A stretch of 64,000 nt of DNA. Source: Hordeum vulgare subsp. vulgare. Taxonomy: Eukaryota; Streptophyta; Magnoliopsida; Poales; Poaceae. The position numbers and the translations under genes are program-made. The stretch covers positions 393,749,581 to 393,813,580 of the forward strand of contig NC_058518.1 in the NCBI RefSeq assembly GCF_904849725.1. Reading direction: 5' to 3'. How positions within the stretch are numbered: the stretch's first letter is position 1; the number at the start of each line of letters is the position of its first letter. Below the pieces are notes generated by a model, which was not told the origin of the DNA, ran no database searches, and saw only the letters and a program-made list of their open reading frames with translations. Positions 13,350-23,671 of the stretch are shown here, piece after piece.

Positions 13350-15025
13350 TGATACGTCTCGAACGTATCAATAATTTTTGATGGTTTCATGCTGTTATCT
13401 TGTCTTCTTTGGACGTTTTATGTACCTTTTATATATTTTTTGGGACTAACTTATTAATTCAGTGCCAAGTGCCAGTTCCTGTTTTTTCTGTGTTTTTGAC
13501 TTTTTCAGATCTGATTTTGGAACGGAGTCCAAACGGAATAGAAACCCCGAAATGATTTTTTTCGAACGGAAGAAGATCAGGGGGCCTCTGGGCCAAGCCA
13601 GGTGGGCTCCAGGGAGCCCACAAGCTCCCACTCCGCCACCAGGGGGGAGGCGGCGGTGTGAGGGCTTGTGGCCTCCCTGGCCGCCCCCTGACCTAGATCC
13701 TTGGCCTATATATTCCCAAATATTCAGCCAAAAACTAGGGGAGCCTCGAAAATAATTTTCCGCCGCCGCAAGATTCCGATTCCGCGAGATCTCATCTGGA
13801 GACCCTTCCCGGCGCCCTACCGGAGGGGACTTTGGAGTTGGAGGGCTTCTTCATCATCATCATCGCCCCTCCAATGACTCGTGAGTAGTTCACTTCAGAC
13901 CTACGGGTCCGTAGTTAGTAGCTAGATGGCTTCTTCTCTCTCTTGGATCTTCAATACAAAGTTCTCCATGATCTTCATGGATATCTATCCGATGTAATCT
14001 TCTTTGGCAGTGTGTTTGTCGAGATCCAATGAATTGTGGATTTGTGATCAGATTATCTATGATATATATTTGAGTCTTTGCTGATTTCTTATATGCATGA
14101 TTTGATATCCTTGTAAGTCTCTCCGAGTCTTGGGTTTTGTTTGGCCAACTAGATCTATGATTCTTGCAATGGGAGAAGTGCTTGGTTTTGGGTTCCACCA
14201 TGTGGTGATCTTTCCCACTGACAGTAGGGGCAGCAAGGCACACATCAAGTAGTTGCCATCAAGGGTAAAAAGATGGGGGTTTTATCATTGGTTTGAGATT
14301 ATCCATCCACATCATGTCATCTTGCTTAAGGCGTTACTCTGTTCTTATGGACTTAATGCACTAGATGCATGCTGGATAGCGGTCGACGTGTGGAGTAATA
14401 GTAGTAGATGCAGAAAGTATCGGTCTACTTGTTTTTGACGTGATGCCTATAGATATAATCATTGCATAGATATCATCATGACTTTGCGCGGTTCTATCAA
14501 TTGCTCGACAGTAATTTGTTCACCCACCGTCTACTTGCTTTCATGAGAGAAGCCACTACTAAACACTACGGCCCCGGGGTCTATTAACATCCAGCGTTCA
14601 CACCTCCGCTTTTACTTTGCTTTGTTACTTTGTTGCTTTCAGTTCTCACTTGGCAAACAATCTATAAGGGATTGACAACCCCTTCATAGCGTTGGGAGGA
14701 AGCTTTTGTGTTTGTGCAGGATCTTGAGATACTCCTCCACTGGATTGATACCTTGGTTCTGAAACTGAGGGAAATACTTACCACCGCTATGCTACATCAC
14801 CCTTTCTGCTTCGAGGGAACAACAACGCAAGGCTCCAAGGCCACGGGGGAAATCCTTTGCATACTTTCCTAGGAAGTCCCTTAAGGCGTAGCCGCAACAG
14901 AAAGATCAAGCCAAGTATTCTCCCGTCGACGTGCCTATTTCTGGCGCCATTGGAAGGTCTTTTTTTGCAGTAGCAGTACTCTATATATTCCAACCCCTCC
15001 AGAGGTTTGCGATCAACTAGTAGCA
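13350..15025 (+). repeat. Element C 5' LTR
   Basis: Starts TGATACGTCTCGAACGTATC, a perfect 7-bp inverted repeat around 5 bases. It matches 28683-30323 until ...CTAGTAGC, where the two copies diverge. A TATA-like CTATATATT lies at 13706-13714. A PBS-like TGGCGCCATTGG at 14942-14953 lies inside the repeated part. Confidence 0.8.
13706..13714 (+). promoter_or_regulatory. TATA-like box in element C 5' LTR
   Basis: CTATATATT in a GC-rich context about 355 bp into the LTR. It is repeated in the 3' LTR at about 29011-29019. It is the most likely core promoter of C, although only the sequence supports this. Confidence 0.5.
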
Positions 15026-15026
15026 G

Positions 15027-15650
15027 AATGAGGAAGAAAATTTGAAGGACGCTTGGTACAGGATTTGCAATGCTCAAAGTAGATCTACTCGTAAGCAATC
15101 CACTACCGTCCTCCTTCGCAGTTTCTATGTTGGAATTTCTCCTTGGAATAGGTGTATCCTTGATACCATTGTAGGCGGGAACTTTCTGGGGAGCCATACT
15201 ATTGACTCCTATAGAGCTATCATGAATTTGGTAGGCTCACCCCCGCTCATGGTTAATGGAACTATCTTGACCTTGGAACACGTGATGCAAAGGCTTGACG
15301 CTATTGAAAACAAAATTGCCACAGTTGAACTTATTGAGGGTTTGGATAGAAAGATCCACAATCAAAGTACTCAGTAGGATCTAAAGTGGGAAACTTTTTG
15401 AAAAAAATTAAAGGAGAAGGAACTTATAGTTAATGATTCTTCTAGAATTGGCAAATTAGAAGATGTCATAACCAACTTGGGTTCCGCTTTTGCCGCTGTG
15501 CAAAATACTCCAAATCTTACTCTCAAAAAGACCGTCAAACCTGTTTTTGTTCCTAAAGCTAGTGGTGAGTCATCTAATAAAGATGAAAATCTTAAGATGA
15601 TAAATGATCACACTACTTATGGTTTGAGCACCAAAGATGACTATACGTGA
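15027..15650 (+). pseudogene. Truncated gag remnant of element C
   Basis: The frame opens directly at the LTR junction and reads NEEENLKDAWYRI..., matching the middle of an Athila-type gag. Recognisable segments include FYVGISPWNR, GGNFLGSHT and LTLEHVMQRLDAIENKI. It is interrupted by TAG at 15375-15377 and TGA at 15399-15401 and ends with TGA at 15648-15650. The N-terminal part of gag and any leader are missing. The conserved RNA motif starts 14 nt after the last stop. Confidence 0.72.
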
Positions 15651-15663
15651 TTCCATCACTTTC

Positions 15664-15713
15664 TGCCTAGCTAAGGGCCTTAAACAAAAGCGGTTGTTGG
15701 GAGGCAACCCAAC
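15664..15713 (+). other. Conserved post-ORF RNA motif, copy in element C
   Basis: TGCCTAGCTAAGGGC is followed after a short A-rich spacer by GTTGTTGGGAGGCAACCC. GTTGGG at 15696-15701 can pair with CCCAAC at 15708-15713 around an AGGCAA loop, and GGTTG/CAACC offers an alternative pairing. Copies occur in A (5143-5194), B (31535-31582) and E (53145-53193), always just past the last ORF. Confidence 0.7.
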
Positions 15714-16898
15714 TAATTTATCCTTTTTATTTCTGTTTTGTGTTTTCCACACTTTCATAATTATGTTATAATTGTGTTTTTTGTGTTTCTTTTTGCATTT
15801 GTGCCAAGCAAAACCGTTATGATTAGTCTTGGGGATGATCGTTTGGTCATGCTGGAAAAGACAGAAACTTTCTGTTCAAGAAAATAATTTACATTTTTTT
15901 TGTAAGAGCTTTTGAGTTGAATCTTTTTTCTGCTGATTGATACGCAAATTCTTCAGACTTTCCTAAATTTTCAGAATTTTTGGAGTAACATAGGTATACG
16001 AAATTTACAGATTGCTACAGACTGGTCTGCTGTTAACAGATTCTGTTTTTGTTGTGTTGGTTGCTTATTTTGATGAAATATGGATAGTATCGGGGGGGTA
16101 TTAACCATGGAAGATTGAAAATACAGTAACCCAACATCAGCACAAGTAGAATTTAAGTTTTCTACACTACCTAAGGAAGTGGTGGTTTGCTTTCTTGTAC
16201 TAATGTTATCACGAGTTTCTGTTTAAGTTTCGTGTTGTGAAGTTTTCAAGTTTTGGGTGAAGTTCTTATGGAGAAAAAGATAAAGAGTGGAAAGAGCTCA
16301 AGCTTGGGGATACCCAAGGCACCCCAAGAGATTCGAGGATGCCGTAAAAGCCTAAGCTTGGGGATGCCCCGGGAAGGCATCCCCTCTTTCGCCTTCAATC
16401 CATCGGTAACGTTACTTGGGGCTATATTTTTATTCACCACATGTTATGTGTTTTTTCTTGGTGCGTCTTGTATCATAGGAGTCTTTTATTTTTGTTGTGA
16501 CACAATCATCCTTGCTGCACACCTAGAGAGAGAGACATGCACACACCGTGATTTTGTCGAGCTTCACTTATATCTTTTGGTAGACAATTCAGCTCACATG
16601 TGTTTCACTTATATCTTTTGAGCTAGATAGTTTTTCTCTATGTGCTTCACTTATATATTTTAGAGAACAGTGGTGTGTGGCTTGGTAGTTGATCTATGCT
16701 TTGAAAGTAGTCTCAAAAGGGTTAGTTATCCAAAGGGATACGAAAACTTCCACCTTCATGTGCATTGAATAGTTAGAGAAGTTTCATTCATCTCAATTAG
16801 TTTTGAGTTGTGGTTATGGTAATATTGAAGTCATGCTAGTAAGGTGTTGTGGATCTAGAAATACTTGTGTTGAAGTTAGTGATTCCCGTAGCATGCAC
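15714..16898 (+). other. Non-coding internal region of element C, left part
   Basis: AT-rich with no real ORF. It contains two polypurine-like motifs (AAGCTTGGGGAT at about 16306-16317 and 16353-16364). It also has three copies of TTCACTTATATCTTTTG or a close variant (about 16563-16579, 16603-16620, 16645-16660). It continues at 27260 beyond element D. Confidence 0.7.
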
Positions 16899-19800
16899 TG
16901 TAACATCCCAAAATTATAAATTTTGGAATGTTAATATAATTATTAGATTGATTGTTTGGTTGTTTGCTGAGTGATTGAACCTTGTGTGAAATTTGAAACT
17001 TTCCGAAACTTTTGAATGAGAGGGAATAAAATGACTTTCCCCTTTCTCCGGTGAATTCAAATTCAATCTTTTAAAAAACAATGAGAGAAGATGACATGAC
17101 TTCTTCAAATATAAAGAATTTGAACGGAGATATTCGCATTTGAATTCTTTTGCATTTTCCATTCGTTTTCTTCGTGCAAGAAATGCCGGGAAATACATTC
17201 TAGAGAGGAGGAACATGACCCTCGAACCCACGGGCATTTTGAAAGTTATTTGAACCCTCAAACTTAGAGGGTCATTTGAAAATTATTTGCAAAAGAAAAT
17301 AAACCTTTTAGGCAATTTTGTGAAAATAATTTTTTCTGAAGTTTTTATTTTTGCCGTGGAAAAATGCCCATCAATTATATTTATTTTTTTCTGATAATTT
17401 TAGTATATAAAAACTCTTTACTCCGAATTGATTTGATTTCCTTTTTATCGTTTTAGTTTCCTAGTTTAAAAATAGGAAAGGAAATGATTTTTATTAGGAA
17501 ACTCCAGGTGGCCCATTAAGACTTTCCTTTTCCCTGGCCCAAGAAGATCATCTTCTTCCTCCTCTCTCCCTCACGTTACAGGAAGCTTTCCTTCCATGGA
17601 GAGGGAGATCTTCACCTCCGGGATTCGCGAAGGTCTTCCCTTCCCAGCGCCTCCCGTCGCCTCTATAAGAACCCCCTGCACCTCCTCGTTCCATTCCCGT
17701 TGAAAATTTCCCCTCTCCTCGCCTCTAACTCGCGCCCCACCTCGCCGGAGTCGTCACCGGAAACTCGCCAGAGAACTTCCCCCATCGCCCCCCCACCTGT
17801 AGGCGCCCCACGTCGCTGCACCCACCCCACCCCACCACCACCCCCACCACTTCGGCCCTCCTCCACCACCCCTCCCGTCGGCACCACCCCCTGCTCCTAT
17901 CCATCACCAGCGACCAGGAGCTTTTCCTCCCAGGAACACCACCACCTCGCCCCCCCTGCAGCCCTCACTTCCCCTCGCCTCCCTCCCCTCCCAGGAGCGC
18001 CCCACCCCTTCGCCCCCCTCCACCGGATCTCCTCCCCACCAGCGACCCACCCCACCGGAGCCCCACCCCACCTCGGCCACCATAGCCAGCACGGGAGTCC
18101 CAGCCACGGTAAGGCTCCATCCCCCTCCTGTTTCTTTTTTTTGTTTATGTAGTTTCTGCCCTTAGATCTATTCTCAACGATATAGATTACATAGGTACTT
18201 ACCCCTTCGGTCTTTTAGATAAAACCGATCGGTTTTTCTTTCACTTAAGTTTAGCCGAAGCGAATTAGTTAAATAGCGGCCGTTTGTTAGTTATCCCCGC
18301 AGCACTCACCCCCTTAGCCAATTAGAAAATACCACGTGGACCCGTGTCCACAAATCCGTTTTTTCCCTTTTTCTGTTTTAATTCCAAAACAGAGAAAGTT
18401 TCAATTTTCTTTTGATCATAACTTTTGATCCCGAAGTCCAATGATAGTGATTCTTTTTCCAGTAGCTCACAAATTTCCTGTAGTTTGTAAAAACATATAA
18501 TTTGTCTATGCTTGAAATTTGCAAATTTTAATTAGACCAGATTTAGTTTAAACCTTGTTTTGCTTATTCCAGGAGTTGAAAAATAGCTTTTAATTTGATT
18601 CCTTTTTGTACTGATCACTAGTTATCTTATTTATAAGTGGTAAAAATTTCAGAATTGTTTGAGTATTTTAGCTCACTTTTTCTTGTGAAACAATTTCTAT
18701 TTCACCTCTTTTAGGATTTCGGCTAATTCCTTTTCTACTTTTGTTTTAAAATATTTTATTTATTATTTCAGAAACATTATTGTTTTATTTATGTTAGTTA
18801 AATAGTAGTTTTGCAACAAGTTTTTATTTTATTTGTTTCACGAAATCAATTCTAGTTCCTTAGTAACTTGCAATTGGTTTCCGCACTGTTTCAAATCCCG
18901 TTTGGGAATACTTTCAAAAAGTTTTGTGAAAAATACTTTATTTTATCTTAGTTAAACTTATACCTTAGTTCCTTGTTATTATTTTCCGTTAGACAAAAAC
19001 TATTTAGTGTTTGACGTAGTAGAAGACTCCCTAGTCTTATTTGAAGTTTCTTTCGGATTCCTATTCGCTCTCTCTTTTGTTTTGATTGCTAGAATGATTG
19101 ATAGTATGAGTGCTTATGTGAATGATATGTTTGTTATATAGATTTCATCAGAGAGTGACGAGTAGTCTATCAAGTTAATTTCTCGAGAAATTCTTCTTCG
19201 TCAACATCACCAGGCAAGTCACTTTGATCATACTATCACCTGTGTTTTATGCATCGTAGTTCTACCATCCTATGCCCAATTGCATGCTGAGTAGGTACTT
19301 GGAAATTTTAGTATAGATTGTAGTATCATGTGGTGGGCACACAACAACCCGATACTTGGCCCCAGGACGACAAATTTCATATTTCTATGCTTGAGTAGAC
19401 GGGATTTCGGTTGAGTGCATAACCCGAGTTATGCAAGGTTGATTAAATAATCAAGACCGGTTAAGACAAGATTTCCAAGACCTCGAACGCAATGCAACCC
19501 TGGGTGAAGGACGGTTGATCGGCTCCCTAGAGAACCCAGTGGATGACCCGGGATGCTGGAGAGGCCATGACATCCTGCGGAAAGCTTCACCCAGGCTCAA
19601 AGAGACGGATGGATATTTTCAAGACCCAAGGCTTACCTGCACAGCCACAAGTCATTATGTGCTCTGGCTTGGTTGGACAACGCGGCGACTCTGGACATGC
19701 GGTTCTAGCAGATGTAGACGAACGGTAGGAACGGATGGGCACCGACAGGGATTCAGAGGGACCCGTTGAAAGACCATGTTTTGATCATCCGGTCTTCAAA

Positions 19801-20474
19801 CACCCTCAAGAGCGAGGACATACTCGTAGGCGATCAAATCTTGTGGGGAACGTGTGCAAAACTCTGCAGAGTACTCAAACCTAATCGATTAGCCGTGTCC
19901 ACGTTCATGGACAACTTGAGCCAAAGGAACTGAAGTTATCTAGATTTCTCAACACCATTATATATATTTGATGAGGGTAACTATTGACAACTCGGGTATG
20001 AGAACTGGTTGGCGGAACCATCTCATTAACAACCAACTACGTAGTAATATTTTGCTTTTAGCCCCTCTCTTGATGTAGGAGAAAACTTGCTTTTCGCTAA
20101 ATACTTATAGCCCCACCTGCCATATATGCATATAGTATATATGATTACTTTTCACCCCTCTCTTATGTGACTTGCCGGCATATTCAATATGCTGACCTAC
20201 ACGGCTGCAACGTCTTATGTTGCAGATATTTTTCTTCGACGAGTAAGAGTACGATTCAGGGTTACGGTCTACACTCAACTTGCCGTTGGTGTTTATTGGG
20301 ACTCCACTCCCTTGACTACTTCCGCCGAGATAATTAAGGTATATATCAGTTTTACGCTATTTACATGTGATTGCACTTTGATATATACATTGATGTACTG
20401 TGTGTGCCAGCATACTGATCCAGGGATGGCACAGAAACACAGAGGCTTGACTCGTCTTGAGTCGGGTCGCTACA
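16899..20474 (+). repeat. Element D 5' LTR
   Basis: Starts TGTAACATCCC and ends CGGGTCGCTACA. Order of parts: AT-rich 5' third; a TATA box at 17661-17670; a C-rich, proline-biased stretch (17700-18110); a GTAAGG donor-like site; a long T-rich stretch; and a 3' end with acceptor-like sites. The proline-rich ORF of 150 codons changes frame between the two LTRs and is judged non-coding. Confidence 0.92.
17661..17670 (+). promoter_or_regulatory. TATA box in element D 5' LTR
   Basis: CTCTATAAGA follows a GC-rich segment and precedes a C-rich leader, the usual layout of a plant TATA promoter. The same site is at 24435-24444 in the 3' LTR. Confidence 0.6.
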
Positions 20475-20478
20475 GAAA

Positions 20479-20490
20479 TGGTATCAGAGC
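20479..20490 (+). other. Element D primer-binding site
   Basis: TGGTATCAGAGC, the classic initiator tRNA-Met PBS, lies 4 bases after the 5' LTR. Confidence 0.9.
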
Positions 20491-20962
20491 ACATGTTGAC
20501 TGTAGGACGTGACCCCTAGAAACTGGAAATCCCTTAGGAAAGGATCTCTCAAAAATTTTATTTTCAACAACACCTTTTGCTTCTCATCTCTTCCGATTTC
20601 ATCAAATGTTCTCTCTCACCTCAAATAGTTATACAATCCCCTTACCCCTTCGACCTCATGAAGAATCAACTGAGTCCCACTTCAAAGTAAAGAGGATTTC
20701 ATCATGCATTGAAGAATTGAAGCTGCACCAATAGTAGACTCTCAAGACCCGAAGAACTCGAAGACCCCGAAACTTTCCAATGTTTATTAGAAGTCCAAAC
20801 CCCAATTATATACCCACGTTAGTTAAGATGATTTGTGAGCCGTCATTGGTGTGTGTTTTCCGACGGCCACAACTAAAATCTATTCTCAAAAATATTGTTT
20901 GTATTGTGTGTATCTCCCTCCCTCTCTTACCCGTCTCATCCACAAAACCTCAACCCTACCAG

Positions 20963-21940
20963 ATGGAGTTTGAAGCTGGACTTGTAGTCTCTAGACCAAT
21001 GACCCAGCTGGAAGCTGAGATATGGATTCAGAACATGGAGAACCACTTCGGGAGCAACTTGATCTCAAGGAAGTATGAAGTGGAACACGCTCTTCAGTAC
21101 TTTACACAAAGTGCTGCAATCTGGTGGAAAATGCATCATGCCATACAAGGATTTAGTGGAGCAGAAAGTTGGGAAGAATTCAAGAAGACTCTGTTAAGAT
21201 CCCGTCTCATTCAGAAGGGCTATGATAATCCGAAGGAGAAGACTTGTGCATGCAAGATCTGTGGAGAAATAGGACACACCCAGGAAGAACACACGGATGG
21301 ATGCACTCATTGTGAAGAAAATCACCCAGTTGAGGAGTGCCCAAGTAGTCAGGTGACTTGTTTCCTTTGTGAGGGAACCACCCACTACCCAGCTCAGTGT
21401 CACATTTACCCCAAGGTGCAACAGGTTGTCAAGCAGCAGAAAGATGCAGTCAAGGAAAGCCTCAAGAAGAAGATTCTAGAAGAACCAGTGATGAACGAAA
21501 ATATTGAAGACCCTGATGGACAAGGTCTGACCAGATTTTCCTCCAATGCATGCTACTCATGTGGAGAATAAGGACATTATTCACAGGACTGCACGAAGAG
21601 AAGCCAAGAGTATCTGGGAAACTTCCCGATGGAAGAAGTGGAGTTTGATCCACTTGAAATAGAAGAACTGGCCAAAATGAAGGAGTCCGGAAAGAAGAAA
21701 AAGTACCCTCGAAAGAACCAAATCTCTGCAGACATAGATCTGAGTCATGTCAGATGTTACAAGTGTATTAAATTTGGCCACCACAAATACATGTGCTCAG
21801 GAAGGAAGCCGGGAACCCAAGGAGCAAAGGTAACCACTAAGATGCCTCGAGACTTGTCAGAACTCAGTTGCTTTTGTTGCAAGGCAGCAGGACATTTTGC
21901 CAGCGATTGTTCACAAAGGAAGAAAGCTAGAATGGAGTAG
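20963..21940 (+). pseudogene. gag: Gag of element D with six zinc-knuckle-like motifs, one nonsense codon
   Basis: The frame is open from 20780, but I prefer the ATG at 20963 because the 61 upstream residues look like leader. Residues 14-75 resemble a Gypsy Retrotrans_gag domain (LEAEIWIQNMENHF, AIWWKMHHAIQGF, SWEEFKKTLL). Six Cys/His motifs follow, starting near residues 97, 114, 133, 197, 265 and 303. Four are full CX2CX4HX4C (CFLCEGTTHYPAQC; a fourth broken by the stop; CYKCIKFGHHKYMC; CFCCKAAGHFASDC). The first ends in His instead of Cys and the second is one residue short. TAA at 21569-21571 falls inside the fourth knuckle; the frame then continues to TAG at 21938-21940. The protein should package element RNA. 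Confidence 0.8.
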
Positions 21941-22292
21941 TTAAGCTTTGACCATGGCAATAAGTGTAATCCGAAGCACTCTTGTTTCTCATAAGATCAT
22001 GGATTGAAATTTTTTTGTAACAGAAGTCCCGGAGATTGTAATAACATCATGAATAAATGGAATTATTGTCTCATGATTTCCTATGTTGAAATGTATGCAT
22101 TGTTTCTCTTCGAGCAAAGATCTCTGAACATTATGAGGATATGAGAAAATATGGTCTATGCAGGCAAGAGTATAATTCATTTTAAGTGTGGTAGTAATCG
22201 GTACACCCACAGGACCCATTGAGTAGGAGTGTACCATGATTACCAAGGAGACATATACATTCCTCTGAGTACCTACTTACTGACACCTGCAG

Positions 22293-22748
22293 ATGACAAC
22301 TCTCTACGAGTCATTCCTCAAGGGCCCAGAAACGATCATGACCCTCACCAGTGATCATGATTACCCGAAAATCCTGAAGGACATGATGAAGCACATTCAT
22401 CTTGAAGGAGATGCAGTCTACAAAGGCTACCCATTCATGGAAAGTGGAGTGGAACTTTGGTATGTGGAAGTACACCTCCACCATGTGAAAGGAGTTTGTC
22501 CAAAGACTATGGGGAAATACTTTTTCATTTCGCGTGTACCACGAGCAACCTTCTTTGATGCTGTTCGTGAAGCTGCCATGGAAGCCATACGTCAGATTGG
22601 AGAAATACTTGAAGCAAGACTCCGTCATACCCAGGAATACCTGAGTGAGGTACGTGCAGAGATGATGGAGATGAAGCTCATGACCACCATGATGAAGCGA
22701 AAGATGGATGATTTCAAGGAGCACCTCGGAAAGTTCGAGTGGAACTAA
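22293..22748 (+). CDS. Unknown 151-residue ORF of element D with a predicted coiled-coil C-terminus
   Basis: An intact ORF starting MTTLYESFLKG, 352 bp after the gag stop. Residues 17-63 (TLTSDHDYPKIL... to ...WYVEVHLH) look like a small folded domain. Residues 84-145 are rich in Ala, Glu, Arg, Met and Leu in heptad-like spacing and probably form a coiled coil. No retroviral enzyme motif is present. The N-terminal part resembles the broken ORF of element I (61977 onward) in pattern: TL-x-[YF]Px-IL-x-D, then [YA]VEV or AEV. I do not know a function. It occupies the position where pol would be and may be an accessory protein of non-autonomous elements. Confidence 0.6.
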   Translation: MTTLYESFLKGPETIMTLTSDHDYPKILKDMMKHIHLEGDAVYKGYPFMESGVELWYVEVHLHHVKGVCPKTMGKYFFISRVPRATFFDAVREAAMEAIRQIGEILEARLRHTQEYLSEVRAEMMEMKLMTTMMKRKMDDFKEHLGKFEWN

Positions 22749-23653
22749 AGTACCTCCAAGAGAGACATATGAATAAAGTTGGCAGAAATGTTTGACCATA
22801 CCGAACAATGTGGATGGCAGCATTTGTAATAAAGTACTTTCGAATTGGAGTTTTTGAGGATAAATTAAGGATGTAATAAAGGATTGATTATGAAATGAAT
22901 ATGATTTATGGAAAGAAGCTATGATGGTTCAGCAAACGTTTTCTTAGGAGCATACGAAAACCTGAGAGTTGTGAAGATACGATAGATGTTTCGTTCAACT
23001 TGCAGAACCAATGGATTATCCGAACTTCGTTCATGGACAAGAGAAATTCTGCAACGCTTGTGAGGATGCCCAAGTGTTAGAACGCGAGATTCGCTAAACC
23101 TTATACAGAGAAATGATTTGGGTGCGGAATGGATTGATCACCATGACGACTTACTCTTATCATTTATCTGGCTATTCGGAATGGTAAATCCGAGAGACTT
23201 ACCCATAGTGAGAGACGACGTTCTTTGAAGCTTTTGTTTAAGCCTTAGAGTAGTATAAGAAAAGCCCATGTACATGGCACCTATTGTCACGCGTAGGAAA
23301 TTTTACGGTGAAGATGAAACCAAGACCCCTCTCTCTGCAGGATAACCACAAATGGTAGACCACCATGAGAACCATCGATATGTTATTTAGAATTGATCAC
23401 AAGACTGTCAGTTAAGAAGACCCAGTGACGGAAGAAGCTTATATCAACGAGAGAGCATCACCAAAGGATTTAATATGAAGACTGTGCGATGTCAGTTGCC
23501 AAAACCCCAGAGGATCGTTAAAGCATTTTGAGGGACCAGTATCTCTCATTTTAAGTGTGGTAGCATCCCACCTTGCCGGAGATTGGATTTGTTATAAGAC
23601 CCCCAAACCCTAACCTTTCTTTCTAGCCTCTTCGAATCTCGAGGACGATGTTC
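22749..23653 (+). other. Element D 3' non-coding or decayed region
   Basis: No ORF over 60 codons. Short decoded stretches do not match pol. The 17-mer CATTTTAAGTGTGGTAG occurs at about 23550, at about 23653, and upstream near 22175. Just before the 3' LTR, CTCGAGGACGATG resembles the end of Gypsy pol as I remember it, suggesting pol was lost by internal deletion. Confidence 0.5.
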
Positions 23654-23671
23654 ATTTTAAGTGTGGTAGTT
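23654..23671 (+). other. Element D polypurine tract region
   Basis: The purine-rich ATTTTAAGTGTGGTAG runs directly into the 3' LTR start at 23672, the expected place for plus-strand priming. Confidence 0.6.

Noticed and set aside
14942..14953. TGGCGCCATTGG as the functional PBS of element C
   Set aside because: It lies inside sequence repeated in both LTRs and is about 70 bp before the point where the LTR copies diverge.
17700..18152. Proline-rich ORF of 150 codons in the element D LTR, and its counterpart at 24474-24932
   Set aside because: An indel between the LTR copies changes the frame over the middle third while ORF length stays similar. This fits GC-rich leader DNA without stops rather than selected protein.
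22311..22823. 170-codon minus-strand ORF
   Set aside because: Antisense shadow of the ORF at 22293-22748, no motif of its own.
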